This document shows, piece by piece, positions 52,922-62,875 of a DNA stretch of 64,000 bases. Source of the DNA: Thalassobellus sp050294475 (GTDB taxonomy: Bacteria > Bacteroidota > Bacteroidia > Flavobacteriales > Flavobacteriaceae); the NCBI GenBank assembly GCA_050294475.1, contig JBNKOE010000010.1, positions 62,001 to 126,000 on the forward strand, read 5' to 3'. The notes beneath the pieces are model-generated. The model saw only the letters and a program-made list of their open reading frames with translations. It made no database searches and had not been told where the DNA came from. Numbering within the stretch: the first letter of the stretch is position 1; each line of letters starts with the position of its first letter. Made by a program: the position numbers and the translations under genes.

Positions 52922-55900
52922 CTATTTTTTAATAATTTTTTTAGTTACACTCCCTTTATCTGATACTATATTTAAAAAATACATGCCTTTAGGAAATGAT
53001 TTCAAATCAATTTCATTAGCTGCAAATTTATTCTCCAAAAGCAATTTTCCTGACACTGAATAAACCTTAATTTTTTCAATGACTATTCCTGTTTCTGAAA
53101 ACAAATAAACCATATCATTTGTAGGATTTGGATAAATCCAAAAGTAATTTTCTGGTTGGTTTTTTACTACACTAAGTGAATTATCCACAATTTCTGTATT
53201 TACAGTGTTAGTGGTTATAGGTGAATTGTAATCAAAATATATATTTGCTTCTCCTGTAATTATATCTCCAATTTGCACATTATTTTTAGGTTTTATTTTG
53301 AAAGCTATAAAGCCATGGCTATTAGGCTCGTCATCTTGTTGAGCTGGCAATAAAATATTTTCAAAAATAAAGTCTACTAAATTACCTTCTGATAACTGGG
53401 TTAAATAAGAATGACTTGAAGACACCGGAATGAATGAATCCCAATCTAACTTATCTGCTAATAAGTCTCTAATCCTTACATTAATAGCACTAGCGGTACC
53501 ATTATTTTGAAAACGAATTATATAGTGCAGATATTCACCAACTTCATCTATAGTAATTTTACTTCCTTGCAATACTTGTTTATCATTTGGATCAAAAGAG
53601 TTGACTACTCTTTGATTAAATTCAAAGGTATTATTTGAAGTATTTATGTCAGTTTCATCAGGGGTAATAATTGCTGATAACGGCAACATGTCACCAGAAT
53701 TTACTGTTGAAGGGGGTTCAGTATTTAATGTTATATTTATCGTTCTACTTTCAAAAGGCAATAAATTACTATAGTTATAAGTAAGCATATTTACTGTTTG
53801 AATATCTGGTGATTTAGTTGAACCTACAAAAGATTGCAATATATTGTTAAATTGAAATGTTAAATTTCCGTCTGAAACTGTTGTCCCTATATTCTCATAT
53901 ATAATTTGATATACAGTATTAAAACCAGGGCGTGCTTCTGTGACCGGAAGAAGAGTAACAGACACATCATTCTCAATTGTATTTGCTGAAACGCAAAAAT
54001 TAGCTGCTTTTTTCCCTTCTACCCCAATAAACTGTAATTCACTAAAATTAGGAGACATATTGAAGCGGCTATCTTCAACTTGCACATTATAAATTCCGTC
54101 TTTTTTTATGTAAAATTTATAAAAACCAACTTCATTTGTAAAACTAGTAGTCTTTATCCCCCCTACTGTTGTATTCATTTTCAAATTTCTTGCAGGAATA
54201 CCAAAATCAGTACAACTATTATTCTGACTATCAAAAGAGACAAAGCCCGTTATAGCATTTCCTCCAATATCATATAAATAAATTTTCTGTGATTGATAGT
54301 AATTCGTCGCCAATCTAGTACCATCTCCTGAAAGTTCAATAACATCTGGATTAGCATACCCATCATTAGATGCTATTTCAATTCCGAAAGGTTCCCAATA
54401 AAGCCCATTATAGTCATAAACTTGCGTATAATCATTATTTGGAGTATTATCATTTATCTTTGAGTTTACTATAATTCTATTGCCTTCATCCGACAATACA
54501 CCAGCTCCAGAATTAGCAAAATCACTATCCCTTTGTACCCAATCATTTCCATCGTATTTTAGAACCCTTACATAATTAAAATTTTCTGTTCCATTAGTTG
54601 CAGAAGCACTGATTGCTAAAATATTACCATTTTTAGATAATGAAACATTAGCTCCAGCAAAATCCCATTCTGTATCTCCATTCACATTGTTTCCCATTTG
54701 TATCCAATCACCAATCCCTTCATTATATTCATAAACTCCAACCTTATTACTCACTGCACCTGCAGCAGTCCCACTTTCACCAATTGCAATATGATTTCCA
54801 TCTGCGGAAAATGATATTCTAGCTCCTGAATGTGCTTCAATACTAGTTCCGTTTCTAATTGGATTTCCTATCTGGATCCAACCCCCATTTTCTAATTCAT
54901 AAATCTCAACCCTACCTGAACGTCCTCCAACAGATATAAATTCTGGAATACCCACTGCTACCCTTGAACCATCTGCAGATAAAGAAACCGAATAACCTAA
55001 ATTGTCTTCAGATGCCCCTAGTATATCTTGACCGACTTGAACCCAAGTTCCATTATTGTAATCAAAAACTTTAACTTCTCCTCCTTCCCCATTACTTGGA
55101 GGATATCCAGTGACTGTTTTACCATAATTATGAGGGGCACCTATTGCCAGTCTATCTCCAGAATCAGACAATGAAATAGAGCTACCAAACCAATCATCAT
55201 CTGATTCTCCTATAAATGTCTCTCCTTTTTTTATAAATTCGTTATTAATATAATCATAAACCTCTACATAACCTGGGCCTGTAAATGATTCTCTATTTGA
55301 TACTCCAACTGCTATCACACTACCATCCTTATTAAAAGATAATGATCTTGTGGTGGGAAAACCAACCGCATCAACATTTAATTCATTTTCTATTGTAATG
55401 TTAGATGTTAAACAGAAATTTAAGGCTTCAATATTTCCAAAATCTTCAAACGAAACTTCTTTAGTATCAGTAAAATCTAAATAATCAAATTTATTTTGTG
55501 AATCCATAGAAACACTATAATTCCCACTACTTGTTAAGAGGGAATAACTGCCATCTACGTCAGTATACGTAGAGATCATTTCATTTCCTTTTATAGCAGA
55601 AACCTTAATACTATCTAAAGGAATTGACTCTGAAAAGCAACCATTATTTCCAAAATCAGCGGATATTTTTCCCGAAATCTCATTAAAATTCACTTTATAA
55701 ACCTGATTGACATATTGTGCCCCAATTCTATTTTGAAATATTAAAGTTGTACCATCTTTTGATAGGGAAATAGATTGACTGCTTTGCCCGCTATTATTTA
55801 TGATATCATTAAATTTGACCCAACCTCCATCAGGCTCTGAGTATTTGTATATTTTTATAAAACCAGAAGAACTTCTAGACAATGTCACACCACTAACAAA

Positions 55901-56905
55901 CTCTTTCCCGTCTCCAGACAAAGATACCGATGTTCCAAAAGCATGATTACTTTTTTCTCCATCTATATCTTGCCCAACTTGAACCCAATTAGAATTATTA
56001 TACTTATAAATTCTTGTCTGTCCCGAGGAAGTATATCCATTTTCATCATTTCCATAAGCTCCAATAGCAACTGTTAATCCATCATTTGAAACTGAAACTG
56101 AGCTTCCAGAATAATCGCCAATTCTTTCACCAACAATATCACTACCTAATTGTTCCCAAATATTTGTTGACTCGTTGTAGTTAAAAACCCTAACAACACC
56201 TATACCTCTATAATGTCCAGAGCCCCCAACGGCTAATCTATAACCATCACTTGAAATAGAGACTGATTCTCCTAATTTATCTCCATTGCCAATAAAATCC
56301 ACCCCCCCTATAATATTTTGACCTATTTGTTGCCATTCATTATTAACAAACCTATATACACGGGTATACCCTACATTTTTCCCATTTTCATCTTTTTTAT
56401 TTGGAGCACCTAAAGCAATTATTAATCCGTCACTAGAAAATGACATTGAGGAGCCTGAGATATCAGTACTATTTTCTCCACTTATAATACTACCTAATTG
56501 AATCCATTCAGTTCCATTAAATTGATAAATTCTCACATGCCCATAGCTATAAGAAATTTCAGCAGTTTTATTAGAATAAACCGCAATACGACTACCGTCA
56601 CCAGACATTGTAACGGAAGCACCAAACCCATCTCCACTTATATCACCATAAATTGTTTGACCTAATTGAATCCAACTTCCATTGATATATTCAAAAACCC
56701 TTACTTCATTTATTTGATTATAGCCATTCGGCCCAACGTAACTTGTAACCACTCTCGAACCATCAGACGAAGTTGAAACAGAAGTTCCAAAATTTTCTGA
56801 ATTAATTTCTCCAAAAAATATATTTTCTCCAATTTGGACTTGTGCATTTATATTAACACTCCAAATAAAAGCTAACAACAATAATAAAAAAGATTTTTTT
56901 TTCAT
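52922..56905 (-). CDS. T9SS-secreted FG-GAP-like beta-propeller protein
   Basis: 1327 residues: signal peptide (ends INAQ); two long groups of propeller repeats (about 22-400 and 505-900) of the form G-x-S-V-S-L-S-x-D-G-x-R-x-A-V-G followed by V-x-V-Y-x-Y-x-x-x-x-W-x-Q-x-G (integrin-alpha FG-GAP type); two short Cna-B/SdrD-like inserts (about 410-485, 905-985; G-K-I-S-A-D-F-G-N-N-G-C); a DUF11/DUF7619-type domain (about 1000-1230, S-F-D-P-N-D-K-Q-V); and a T9SS type A domain (about 1255-1327, final K-K-I-I-K-K). A surface protein, probably adhesive, cargo of the tRNA-Pro element. Confidence 0.85.
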   Translation of the reverse strand: MKKKSFLLLLLAFIWSVNINAQVQIGENIFFGEINSENFGTSVSTSSDGSRVVTSYVGPNGYNQINEVRVFEYINGSWIQLGQTIYGDISGDGFGASVTMSGDGSRIAVYSNKTAEISYSYGHVRIYQFNGTEWIQLGSIISGENSTDISGSSMSFSSDGLIIALGAPNKKDENGKNVGYTRVYRFVNNEWQQIGQNIIGGVDFIGNGDKLGESVSISSDGYRLAVGGSGHYRGIGVVRVFNYNESTNIWEQLGSDIVGERIGDYSGSSVSVSNDGLTVAIGAYGNDENGYTSSGQTRIYKYNNSNWVQVGQDIDGEKSNHAFGTSVSLSGDGKEFVSGVTLSRSSSGFIKIYKYSEPDGGWVKFNDIINNSGQSSQSISLSKDGTTLIFQNRIGAQYVNQVYKVNFNEISGKISADFGNNGCFSESIPLDSIKVSAIKGNEMISTYTDVDGSYSLLTSSGNYSVSMDSQNKFDYLDFTDTKEVSFEDFGNIEALNFCLTSNITIENELNVDAVGFPTTRSLSFNKDGSVIAVGVSNRESFTGPGYVEVYDYINNEFIKKGETFIGESDDDWFGSSISLSDSGDRLAIGAPHNYGKTVTGYPPSNGEGGEVKVFDYNNGTWVQVGQDILGASEDNLGYSVSLSADGSRVAVGIPEFISVGGRSGRVEIYELENGGWIQIGNPIRNGTSIEAHSGARISFSADGNHIAIGESGTAAGAVSNKVGVYEYNEGIGDWIQMGNNVNGDTEWDFAGANVSLSKNGNILAISASATNGTENFNYVRVLKYDGNDWVQRDSDFANSGAGVLSDEGNRIIVNSKINDNTPNNDYTQVYDYNGLYWEPFGIEIASNDGYANPDVIELSGDGTRLATNYYQSQKIYLYDIGGNAITGFVSFDSQNNSCTDFGIPARNLKMNTTVGGIKTTSFTNEVGFYKFYIKKDGIYNVQVEDSRFNMSPNFSELQFIGVEGKKAANFCVSANTIENDVSVTLLPVTEARPGFNTVYQIIYENIGTTVSDGNLTFQFNNILQSFVGSTKSPDIQTVNMLTYNYSNLLPFESRTINITLNTEPPSTVNSGDMLPLSAIITPDETDINTSNNTFEFNQRVVNSFDPNDKQVLQGSKITIDEVGEYLHYIIRFQNNGTASAINVRIRDLLADKLDWDSFIPVSSSHSYLTQLSEGNLVDFIFENILLPAQQDDEPNSHGFIAFKIKPKNNVQIGDIITGEANIYFDYNSPITTNTVNTEIVDNSLSVVKNQPENYFWIYPNPTNDMVYLFSETGIVIEKIKVYSVSGKLLLENKFAANEIDLKSFPKGMYFLNIVSDKGSVTKKIIKK

Positions 56906-57134
56906 ATTTATTTTAACTTAGGATTTATCAGACAAACAAAGGAAAGGTAAAAAAGGCTTATATAAAAGATTTTTTAGGTTTATTTGAAGTACTTAACTTA
57001 CATCCCGAATTTAAGGTGTTTAATCGGCTACTTTTATAAAAATTTAGCTTCTCCATTAAAAAATAGGGAAGCTAACCAATTTCCTTCAACCTTTTCATTT
57101 CTTGACTATTTTTCACTAACATCCAATTAAAAAG

Positions 57135-57149
57135 TTGACAACTTGTCAA
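57135..57149. promoter_or_regulatory. Palindrome upstream of the PspC-like gene
   Basis: TTGACAA-C-TTGTCAA, a perfect 7-1-7 palindrome about 78 bp before the start of the PspC-like gene. Likely an operator; the binding protein is not encoded nearby. The rest of 56906-57226 shows nothing further. Confidence 0.45.
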
Positions 57150-57226
57150 GTTTATTATAGACTAAAACAGATAGATAAACAATCGTAATTGTTTATCTTT
57201 GATTTATTATTAATTAAAACAAAATT

Positions 57227-57376
57227 ATGATTTTAGGAGTTTCAGAATGGCTAAGTGGTAAATTGGGATGGAAAACATCACATATCCGTATTGCTTTTGT
57301 TGTATCAGTATTATTCTTTGGAGCTGGTATTGGACTTTATTTAATTCTTTGGATAGTTAAAATGTTTTCAAAATAA
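57227..57376 (+). CDS. PspC-like small membrane protein
   Basis: 49 residues, MILGVSEWLSGKLGWKTSHI, then R-I-A-F and a hydrophobic helix with V-S-V-L-F-F-G-A-G-I-G-L-Y-L-I-L-W ending in K-M-F-S-K. The G-V-x-x-W-L-x-x-x-L-x-x-x...R-I-x-x-V and Y-L-I-L-W pattern is the PspC domain in minimal form. PspC proteins sit in the inner membrane and often work with stress regulators. A decayed copy of its 3' end occurs at 39134-39290. Confidence 0.8.
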   Translation: MILGVSEWLSGKLGWKTSHIRIAFVVSVLFFGAGIGLYLILWIVKMFSK

Positions 57377-57837
57377 GAGTAAAGGAAAGCTATTTACTTC
57401 CCTTTAATCTAGTCATTTCTAAACTACTAATCCTCTTCTCAACAACTTTTCCATAACTCTCCTGTGTTGTTTGTGTTTTACTCTGTTCTCATAGACTACT
57501 AACTATCTCCATTAGCAGATTATTAAACAGCTATACTATTATCTACAACAGTAAAACGTCTTTCAAAGTCTGTAGGATTAATAAATCAAACTCTAAACAC
57601 ATTTCTTAGTATACATACTTTACATTATATCTATATTTTACTCTTTTTAACAAATTTTAATCAAAATTGACTTACATAATTTTTTATTTATAAGAATAGT
57701 CTATATATTTGTTATAAGAAATATTCTTTATTCTTTTATGAAAACAAATCTACTCCACTCCTACTAATCTTATTTCAATATTCACAAATATTAATGTACA
57801 AGTATAAAAAACTAAAACCATTTTATCTGCCAATTTT
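57377..57837. other. Gene-free stretch after the PspC-like gene
   Basis: No convincing gene on either strand. The part near 57507-57571 recurs in decayed form at 39228-39286. Confidence 0.5.
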
Positions 57838-57972
57838 ATGGAGGCAATGATAGATACGCTTTCTTCATATAAAGTTAGCGGAAAACTTGTTTGGTTTGAA
57901 AACTTAGATAAAGACAGATGTTTTGAACCTACAGATATATTGATCAAACAAGGAGTAAAATATCTATTATGA
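57838..57972 (+). CDS. 44-codon ORF or gene fragment before a lipoprotein gene
   Basis: ATG 57838 to TGA 57970-57972, reading M-E-A-M-I-D-T-L-S-S-Y-K-V-S-G-K-L-V-W-F-E and ending G-V-K-Y-L-L. The TGA overlaps the ATG of the next gene (ATGA), suggesting translation. Could equally be the 3' end of a lost gene. Family not recognised. Confidence 0.35.
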   Translation: MEAMIDTLSSYKVSGKLVWFENLDKDRCFEPTDILIKQGVKYLL

Positions 57973-58463
57973 AAAAAACAAAAAATTATTCTATTTTAAT
58001 TATTTCTATTTTAACACTAGCTCTTTTTACGTCTTGTGGAGCCATAGTAAAAGGAAAAGCTAATAAGTATTTAACCGAAGAAAAAGGAGCAATTCCACCT
58101 GAATTTGGGAAAGAAAATACAACCTTACTATTCATTACTCATAAAAGAAGTTATAATAAATATTTAAAAAAAAATGTCAAAAAAAGGTTTAAAGGTAATT
58201 ACGAAATTATTTCCTCTAATGAGTTAAATGCTAATGACAAATACCAAGATATAATCAAATATAGGTATGTCTTTGATTATGATTACAGATCCTATTCTTA
58301 CACAAAATCTGATCTGTCTCCTGGCACTGGACAAGTGAAAAAATTCTATATTTTAGATAGAAAAAACAACAAAAGGTTTGCTAGCAAAATGACATCTTCT
58401 TATTGGAGTAAACTTCAAAAAGTATATCTTAAAAAATTAAATGAAAAATTAATGTTAAAATAA
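57969..58463 (+). CDS. Lipoprotein of unknown function
   Basis: 164 residues; lipobox A-L-F-T-S-C (Cys23). The mature part is basic and mixed alpha/beta (L-L-F-I-T-H-K-R-S-Y-N-K-Y..., Y-R-Y-V-F-D-Y-D-Y-R). No family recognised. First of four exported-protein genes on the plus strand inside the tRNA-Pro element. Confidence 0.75.
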   Translation: MKKTKNYSILIISILTLALFTSCGAIVKGKANKYLTEEKGAIPPEFGKENTTLLFITHKRSYNKYLKKNVKKRFKGNYEIISSNELNANDKYQDIIKYRYVFDYDYRSYSYTKSDLSPGTGQVKKFYILDRKNNKRFASKMTSSYWSKLQKVYLKKLNEKLMLK

Positions 58464-58491
58464 ATTCAATTAGAAATCTAAAACCTACTTT

Positions 58492-59304
58492 ATGAATACA
58501 CTAAAGAACTCCTTTGTTTTTATCACTTCCATCTTAATTTTGTTATTTTTTGCTTGTACTAAGGGAGATAATAATTTAAAGAAAGAACTAGAAGCACCAA
58601 CCTTAAGTACTATTGATGTCTCTAATATAACTTCAAATTCAATCCAAAGCGGAGGAATGAATATTAATAACAGAGAGTCAGACATCATAGATAAAGGCTT
58701 ATGTTGGAGCTTAAATCCTAATCCAACTATTAATGACTTTAAACTAAGTAGTGGTAACAGTGTTGATGATTTTAATTTAGAGATAACCGACCTTGAAGAA
58801 GATACAGATTATTATGTTAGAGCATATGCCACTAATGATGCTGGAACAGGGTATGGAAATGAACTTACCTTCACAACTTATATTAATACACCCTGTTCTC
58901 CTCAAGATAATAGTATAATTTTTGATTCTTCTACTAAGAATCTAGGTAGTTCAACCTACAGCACTATTGACTTATTTTACGGTGACTTTGGAGTGAAATC
59001 CAATAGTCTTGAAGGAGACCTTAGTATTGAATTCTCAACACCGCCAGAAAATGGCGTTTACCCTATATCATCTGATCCTTTTAATATGATTTCATCAGAA
59101 TGTATTGTAACAGGAGTATTTAAAATACCTGGTGATTTTACAAGTAATAGATATACAGCTAACTCTGGAACAAATGCAGTAGTTTACGTTGAAAAAACGG
59201 GAACAGATCAATATTCAATGACCTTTTGTGATTTGAGTTTTTCTTCAGGATCTACTTCATTTACATTTAGTAGCTCAAATGGTAATTTAACCACTACATT
59301 TTAG
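58492..59304 (+). CDS. Lipoprotein with fibronectin type III-like domain
   Basis: 270 residues. Lipobox L-L-F-F-A-C (Cys22). Residues about 35-130 form an FnIII-like fold (S-S/T-x-G-x-x-I...D-K-G-L-C-W-S, L-E-E-D-T-D-Y-Y-V-R-A-Y-A-T-N-D-A-G), common in Bacteroidota surface lipoproteins. The C-terminal half is beta-rich with two Cys. Probably surface-exposed; partner unknown. Confidence 0.8.
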   Translation: MNTLKNSFVFITSILILLFFACTKGDNNLKKELEAPTLSTIDVSNITSNSIQSGGMNINNRESDIIDKGLCWSLNPNPTINDFKLSSGNSVDDFNLEITDLEEDTDYYVRAYATNDAGTGYGNELTFTTYINTPCSPQDNSIIFDSSTKNLGSSTYSTIDLFYGDFGVKSNSLEGDLSIEFSTPPENGVYPISSDPFNMISSECIVTGVFKIPGDFTSNRYTANSGTNAVVYVEKTGTDQYSMTFCDLSFSSGSTSFTFSSSNGNLTTTF

Positions 59305-59400
59305 AATGATTTCAATACACTTTAATAATGCCTCATTATTAAACTCAAAAAGGCAAGTGATGCTTTAACTTTAGCAACGGATAGTTATAATCTAAAATAA

Positions 59401-60063
59401 ATGAAAAAGAATTTTACACTGTGTTTTGTTTTATTACCAATTATGTTATTAGCGCAAGGCACTAAGTTTGGAGCTACAATTGGAGCTACAAATTACATAT
59501 CTGACACTAATTATCTTTTTTCAAAATCTGGTACTGGTTTTACTGTCGGACTTATGGTCAATAGACAATATAATGACCGTTCATCTTTAATTCTAGAAAT
59601 AAACTACAATGAGCATCATTTTAAACTCACAGGTAGAGAAAATGAACAGTCAACCCCTGAATACATTAAGTTTAAATTGCCTGAATTTAGCATCCCACTT
59701 ATTTATAACTATAACTATTTACTTCTTGATGATTTTAAATTAGGGGTAAGCGCTGGGCCTTCTTTGCATTTTATGCATGATATTCTTTTAGTAGATGAAT
59801 CTAAAGCAGGGTACTTATTAGATCCTTTTGGAGTGTTTCCACATGAATTACAGTTTGATACGTATAGCAGCAAAGGGGATATTTCATTTAATTTATTTTT
59901 AGCTTTAGGTTTGAGCGCTCAATATAAAGATAACATAATGGCTAACTTAAGGTATTATTATGGCATTACAGACCCTTACAGAAGGTCTCCAGTATATTCT
60001 ACTGTAGTAGATATTTCAGGGAAAGATTCCTATTTCTCATTAACTATAACTTATTTTTTTTAA
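59401..60063 (+). CDS. Outer-membrane beta-barrel (porin-like) protein
   Basis: 220 residues; signal peptide ending L-L-A-Q. Alternating amphipathic strands (F-G-A-T-I-G-A-T, G-F-T-V-G-L-M-V, S-S-L-I-L-E-I-N-Y) and the final strand Y-F-S-L-T-I-T-Y-F-F end in the aromatic residue typical of outer-membrane barrels (PorT/OmpW-like family). Follows the FnIII lipoprotein by 96 bp. Confidence 0.8.
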   Translation: MKKNFTLCFVLLPIMLLAQGTKFGATIGATNYISDTNYLFSKSGTGFTVGLMVNRQYNDRSSLILEINYNEHHFKLTGRENEQSTPEYIKFKLPEFSIPLIYNYNYLLLDDFKLGVSAGPSLHFMHDILLVDESKAGYLLDPFGVFPHELQFDTYSSKGDISFNLFLALGLSAQYKDNIMANLRYYYGITDPYRRSPVYSTVVDISGKDSYFSLTITYFF

Positions 60064-60085
60064 TTCAACATAAATATAATCAGCC

Positions 60086-61042
60086 ATGAAATTTAAAAAG
60101 CCTTATATACTATTTGTTGTTGTTTTATTAATTCCAATTATTTTATTTGCACAAGTTCGAGTTGGAGATTTCAACATATCAATGTATAAATTTAATAAAT
60201 TAAAGAAGAAAACTGTTAATCAATTTAAAGACAAAACTACTAAGTTTATTTTGCCAGATTTTTATTCAAAAGAAGAATATGAAAATATACTAAAGGAGGT
60301 TTGGGATGTCACACCTTATGAAGTTATTTTATTAAAAGACTTTGATGAAAATCAAATTAAAGAAGGTGATGCCTTAGCTCAATTTGTTTCAAGATATTAT
60401 AGTAGATCTGGAGGAATGGATGGGGCTACTAGTTACAGGTATTTTTGTTTTTTAGATTTTATGGTTGTAGATGGAATTAAGAAAAAACAAAGCAAAAATA
60501 AATTGAAATGGGATGTTTCAAGAATTGGAGCAATTTATTTTAATAGAGATATTTCTTTTGACTTGCCCTTTTCCTTAATTTATTACAAAGATGGAGATGA
60601 TTTTTTCCCTCCCGTTGGAAAGAAAGAATATCTATCTAATTTTAGGTTAGGTTACTTGAAAAATTATTTTCAGTTAATGAACAGGTCAATAAAAAATGAA
60701 GAATCAAGAGATATTTATGATGATTTTATAAATCCTGAACTAAAAAATTTGAAAAAATCAATCTTATACATTATTAATAAACCTTTTGAGTCACTAATGA
60801 AAAACTATTCTTACAAATATGAATTAGTAGATTATGAAAAGATTGAAGAAATGATAATGAACAAAGGTTCACTTGATTTTTATTATCTCACATATATACA
60901 AATACACGCGACTAAAGTAACAATAATAGTAAATGGTAAAACAGGAAATATAGTCTACCAAAATAAGGAATATACTTCTAATAAGGCAAAAGAAAAAGAT
61001 ATTAAGAATATTAATTCTGCAATTAAAAAACTTAATAAGTAG
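60086..61042 (+). CDS. Exported protein of unknown function
   Basis: 318 residues; signal peptide (F-V-V-V-L-L-I-P-I-I-L-F-A). The rest is a mixed alpha/beta protein rich in Lys and Tyr with R-Y-Y-S-R-S-G-G-M-D-G near 105. Family not recognised. Follows the barrel gene by 22 bp, probably same transcript. Its 3' end reaches the integrase remnant on the other strand. Confidence 0.7.
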   Translation: MKFKKPYILFVVVLLIPIILFAQVRVGDFNISMYKFNKLKKKTVNQFKDKTTKFILPDFYSKEEYENILKEVWDVTPYEVILLKDFDENQIKEGDALAQFVSRYYSRSGGMDGATSYRYFCFLDFMVVDGIKKKQSKNKLKWDVSRIGAIYFNRDISFDLPFSLIYYKDGDDFFPPVGKKEYLSNFRLGYLKNYFQLMNRSIKNEESRDIYDDFINPELKNLKKSILYIINKPFESLMKNYSYKYELVDYEKIEEMIMNKGSLDFYYLTYIQIHATKVTIIVNGKTGNIVYQNKEYTSNKAKEKDIKNINSAIKKLNK

Positions 61043-61044
61043 AA

Positions 61045-61515
61045 AGTGTTATAGGTATTAAACTTAGTGTTGCTCATTTTTGGAAACACATACTCACTAA
61101 CTACATCAAAATACTTGTCCTTAATCTCCTTGGTTTTTGGTAACATTGGCACTTTATAGGTTCTAGTTGTTTTATTTCTATAAATGTTTAGCCACAACTC
61201 ACCATCAAATTCAGTAGTAATGTTCTGCTTCTTTAAATTAGCCATTTCTTTAAACCCCAGTCCAGTATAAAAACAAAACACAAACATGTCTTTAATCTGT
61301 TGTATTCTTTTGATTTTAAATTGGTTTTTTCAAGCTTTTTAAACTGTTCTGGTGATAGAAATAACACTTCTTTTTTAACTCTTTTAGCCTTGTACAACAT
61401 AAATGGGTCTTTAGCTAAATAATCTTCAGCTACGGCATATCTAATCACCTTTCTAAACCTCTGTATAGCCTTATTTAATGTGCTTTGTTGGAACTTTTTT
61501 TCTGTCTTACGGAAA
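61045..61515 (-). pseudogene. Second, unrelated-subfamily integrase remnant
   Basis: Minus strand, reads K-K-F-Q-Q-S-T-L-N-K-A-I-Q-R-F-R-K-V-I-R-Y-A-V-A-E-D-Y-L, then after a frame break near 61290 F-C-F-Y-T-G-L-G-F-K-E-M-A-N-L and I-K-D-K-Y-F-D-V-V-S-E-Y-V-F-P. The core start of a Bacteroidota tyrosine recombinase; the H-x-x-R and catalytic Tyr part is absent. It marks an older insertion within the element. Confidence 0.75.
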
Positions 61516-61623
61516 TATAAAACTGCTTTTAAGAGTCATAAATAAATACAAAAATTATGAGTTTGATTTTGTGAATCCTTTTGACATCTGGTTGAATTTA
61601 AAAACCAATTCGCTTTTTGTATT

Positions 61624-62752
61624 CTAAAATCGTTGCTCTAATCGCTCCATATCCTCGCTCACCTTTCTTTCTATCACTTTGGCATAAATCTGGGTCGTTG
61701 TGATCTTTGAGTGCCCCAATAGCTTTGATACGGTCTCTATAGGCACACCATTGCTCAGGGTTACCGTTGTTGCAAAGGTATGCCGTGCTATGTAGAAGGT
61801 CAGGTTCTTTTGTATACTACAGACATCGGCTATCTCCTTTAGGTAAGAGTTGAGTTTTTGATTCGAGATTGTTGGAAACAACGTCTGTTTGTTTATCCTG
61901 TTTGGATGGCTTTCATACTTTTTAATTATGTCCAGTGCTTTTGATAGTATTGGGATTTTAACTGGAACATTCGTCTTTTCTCTTTTCGAATATATCCATT
62001 GTTTGCCATCTATCCCTTTACATATATTATCGGTCGTTAAGTTCATCACATCGCCATAGGACAGTCCTGTATAGCAACTGAACACGAACAGATCCTTTAT
62101 CAGTTGCAACCTTTGGATCATGAACACTTTGTTTTCTATGCTTTGAAGTTCTTCCAAGGTCAAGAAACCTCTTTCCTTTTTTTCATATTTTGCCTCAAAC
62201 TTTATAAAGGGGTCTTTGTCCAACCATTCCATTTTAAATGCCAGACTGACCATTTTCCGTAACCTTTCAATATGTTTCATAACCGTGTTATCCCATATTG
62301 TTCTGATGCCTTAAAAAGCGTTCAAAATCTATGATAAACTTATATCCCAGTTCGAATAAGAACATATCGGTTGTTTTGTGTTTTTCCTTTAGAAAAAGTA
62401 GGATATACTTATGGGTGGTATAATAGTTCTTTTGTGTGCCCCATCGTAAAGTGTCTTTCATGTGGGTGTTATGGTATTCTATGATATCCGTTAGGGAATG
62501 TCGGGTTTCTGCATTCCCTAAAAAATGGGCTTTGATAATGTCAGAGGTCACTAACCTGTTACTGCTTTGTAGCTTTTGGTAACATTCGAACAGTCTTACA
62601 TAAACTTGCTCTAGGTAGGCATTAATAAATTTGTTTGATTCGCATGTGCCTTTCAGCCTGTTCTTTGCAGTGTCCCAATCTGAAATAAGTACTTTTTGTT
62701 TTAGGGACAGTTCTGAGCGTTTTCCGTTTACCGTGATTCTGGCATAAAGGGA
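61624..62752 (-). pseudogene. Tyrosine recombinase copy 2 (frameshifted, N-terminus missing)
   Basis: Open from about 62752 (Y-A-R-I-T-V-N-G-K-R) through the SAM-like arm domain. A single extra G in a GGG run at about 62290 breaks the frame (M-G-stop instead of M-D-N-T-V-M), and the catalytic domain continues at 62280-61624. Catalytic residues visible: T-G-L-S-Y-G-D-V (Ser where most recombinases have Arg I, as in IntDOT), H-I-A-R-H-T-F, L-G-H-S-K and Y in Q-I-Y-A-K. An in-frame TGA at 62753-62755 replaces the first ~25 residues. Adjacent to tRNA-Pro, as expected for the element's own integrase. Confidence 0.88.
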
Positions 62753-62764
62753 TCAAGACTAATT

Positions 62765-62875
62765 GTTGTGGGATAGCTTAAAATAGAAGACCTTTGAAAA
62801 CAAAAAAAACCTTGTAAATCATACAATTTACAAGGTTTTAGTTTCTATTGGTATTAATTTTGTCGGGGTGGCAGG
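62765..62875. repeat. Direct repeat copy 2, spanning the tRNA-Pro 3' end
   Basis: 111 bp near-identical to 51917-52028, running from GTTGTGGGATAGC to the first 13 bases of the tRNA-Pro 3' side (TGTCGGGGTGGCAGG, 62861-62875). Marks the tRNA-side end of the inserted element. Confidence 0.85.
62802..62839 (-). terminator. Terminator of tRNA-Pro(UGG)
   Basis: 14-bp stem AAAACCTTGTAAAT (62806-62819) with ATTTACAAGGTTTT (62826-62839) and, on the minus strand, a T8 tail. A copy is at 51954-51991. Confidence 0.75.

Noticed and set aside
60955..61044. 3' part of a minus-strand ORF that reaches into the 318-aa gene
   Set aside because: Integrase similarity stops near 61045; the rest is antisense to the exported protein's gene.
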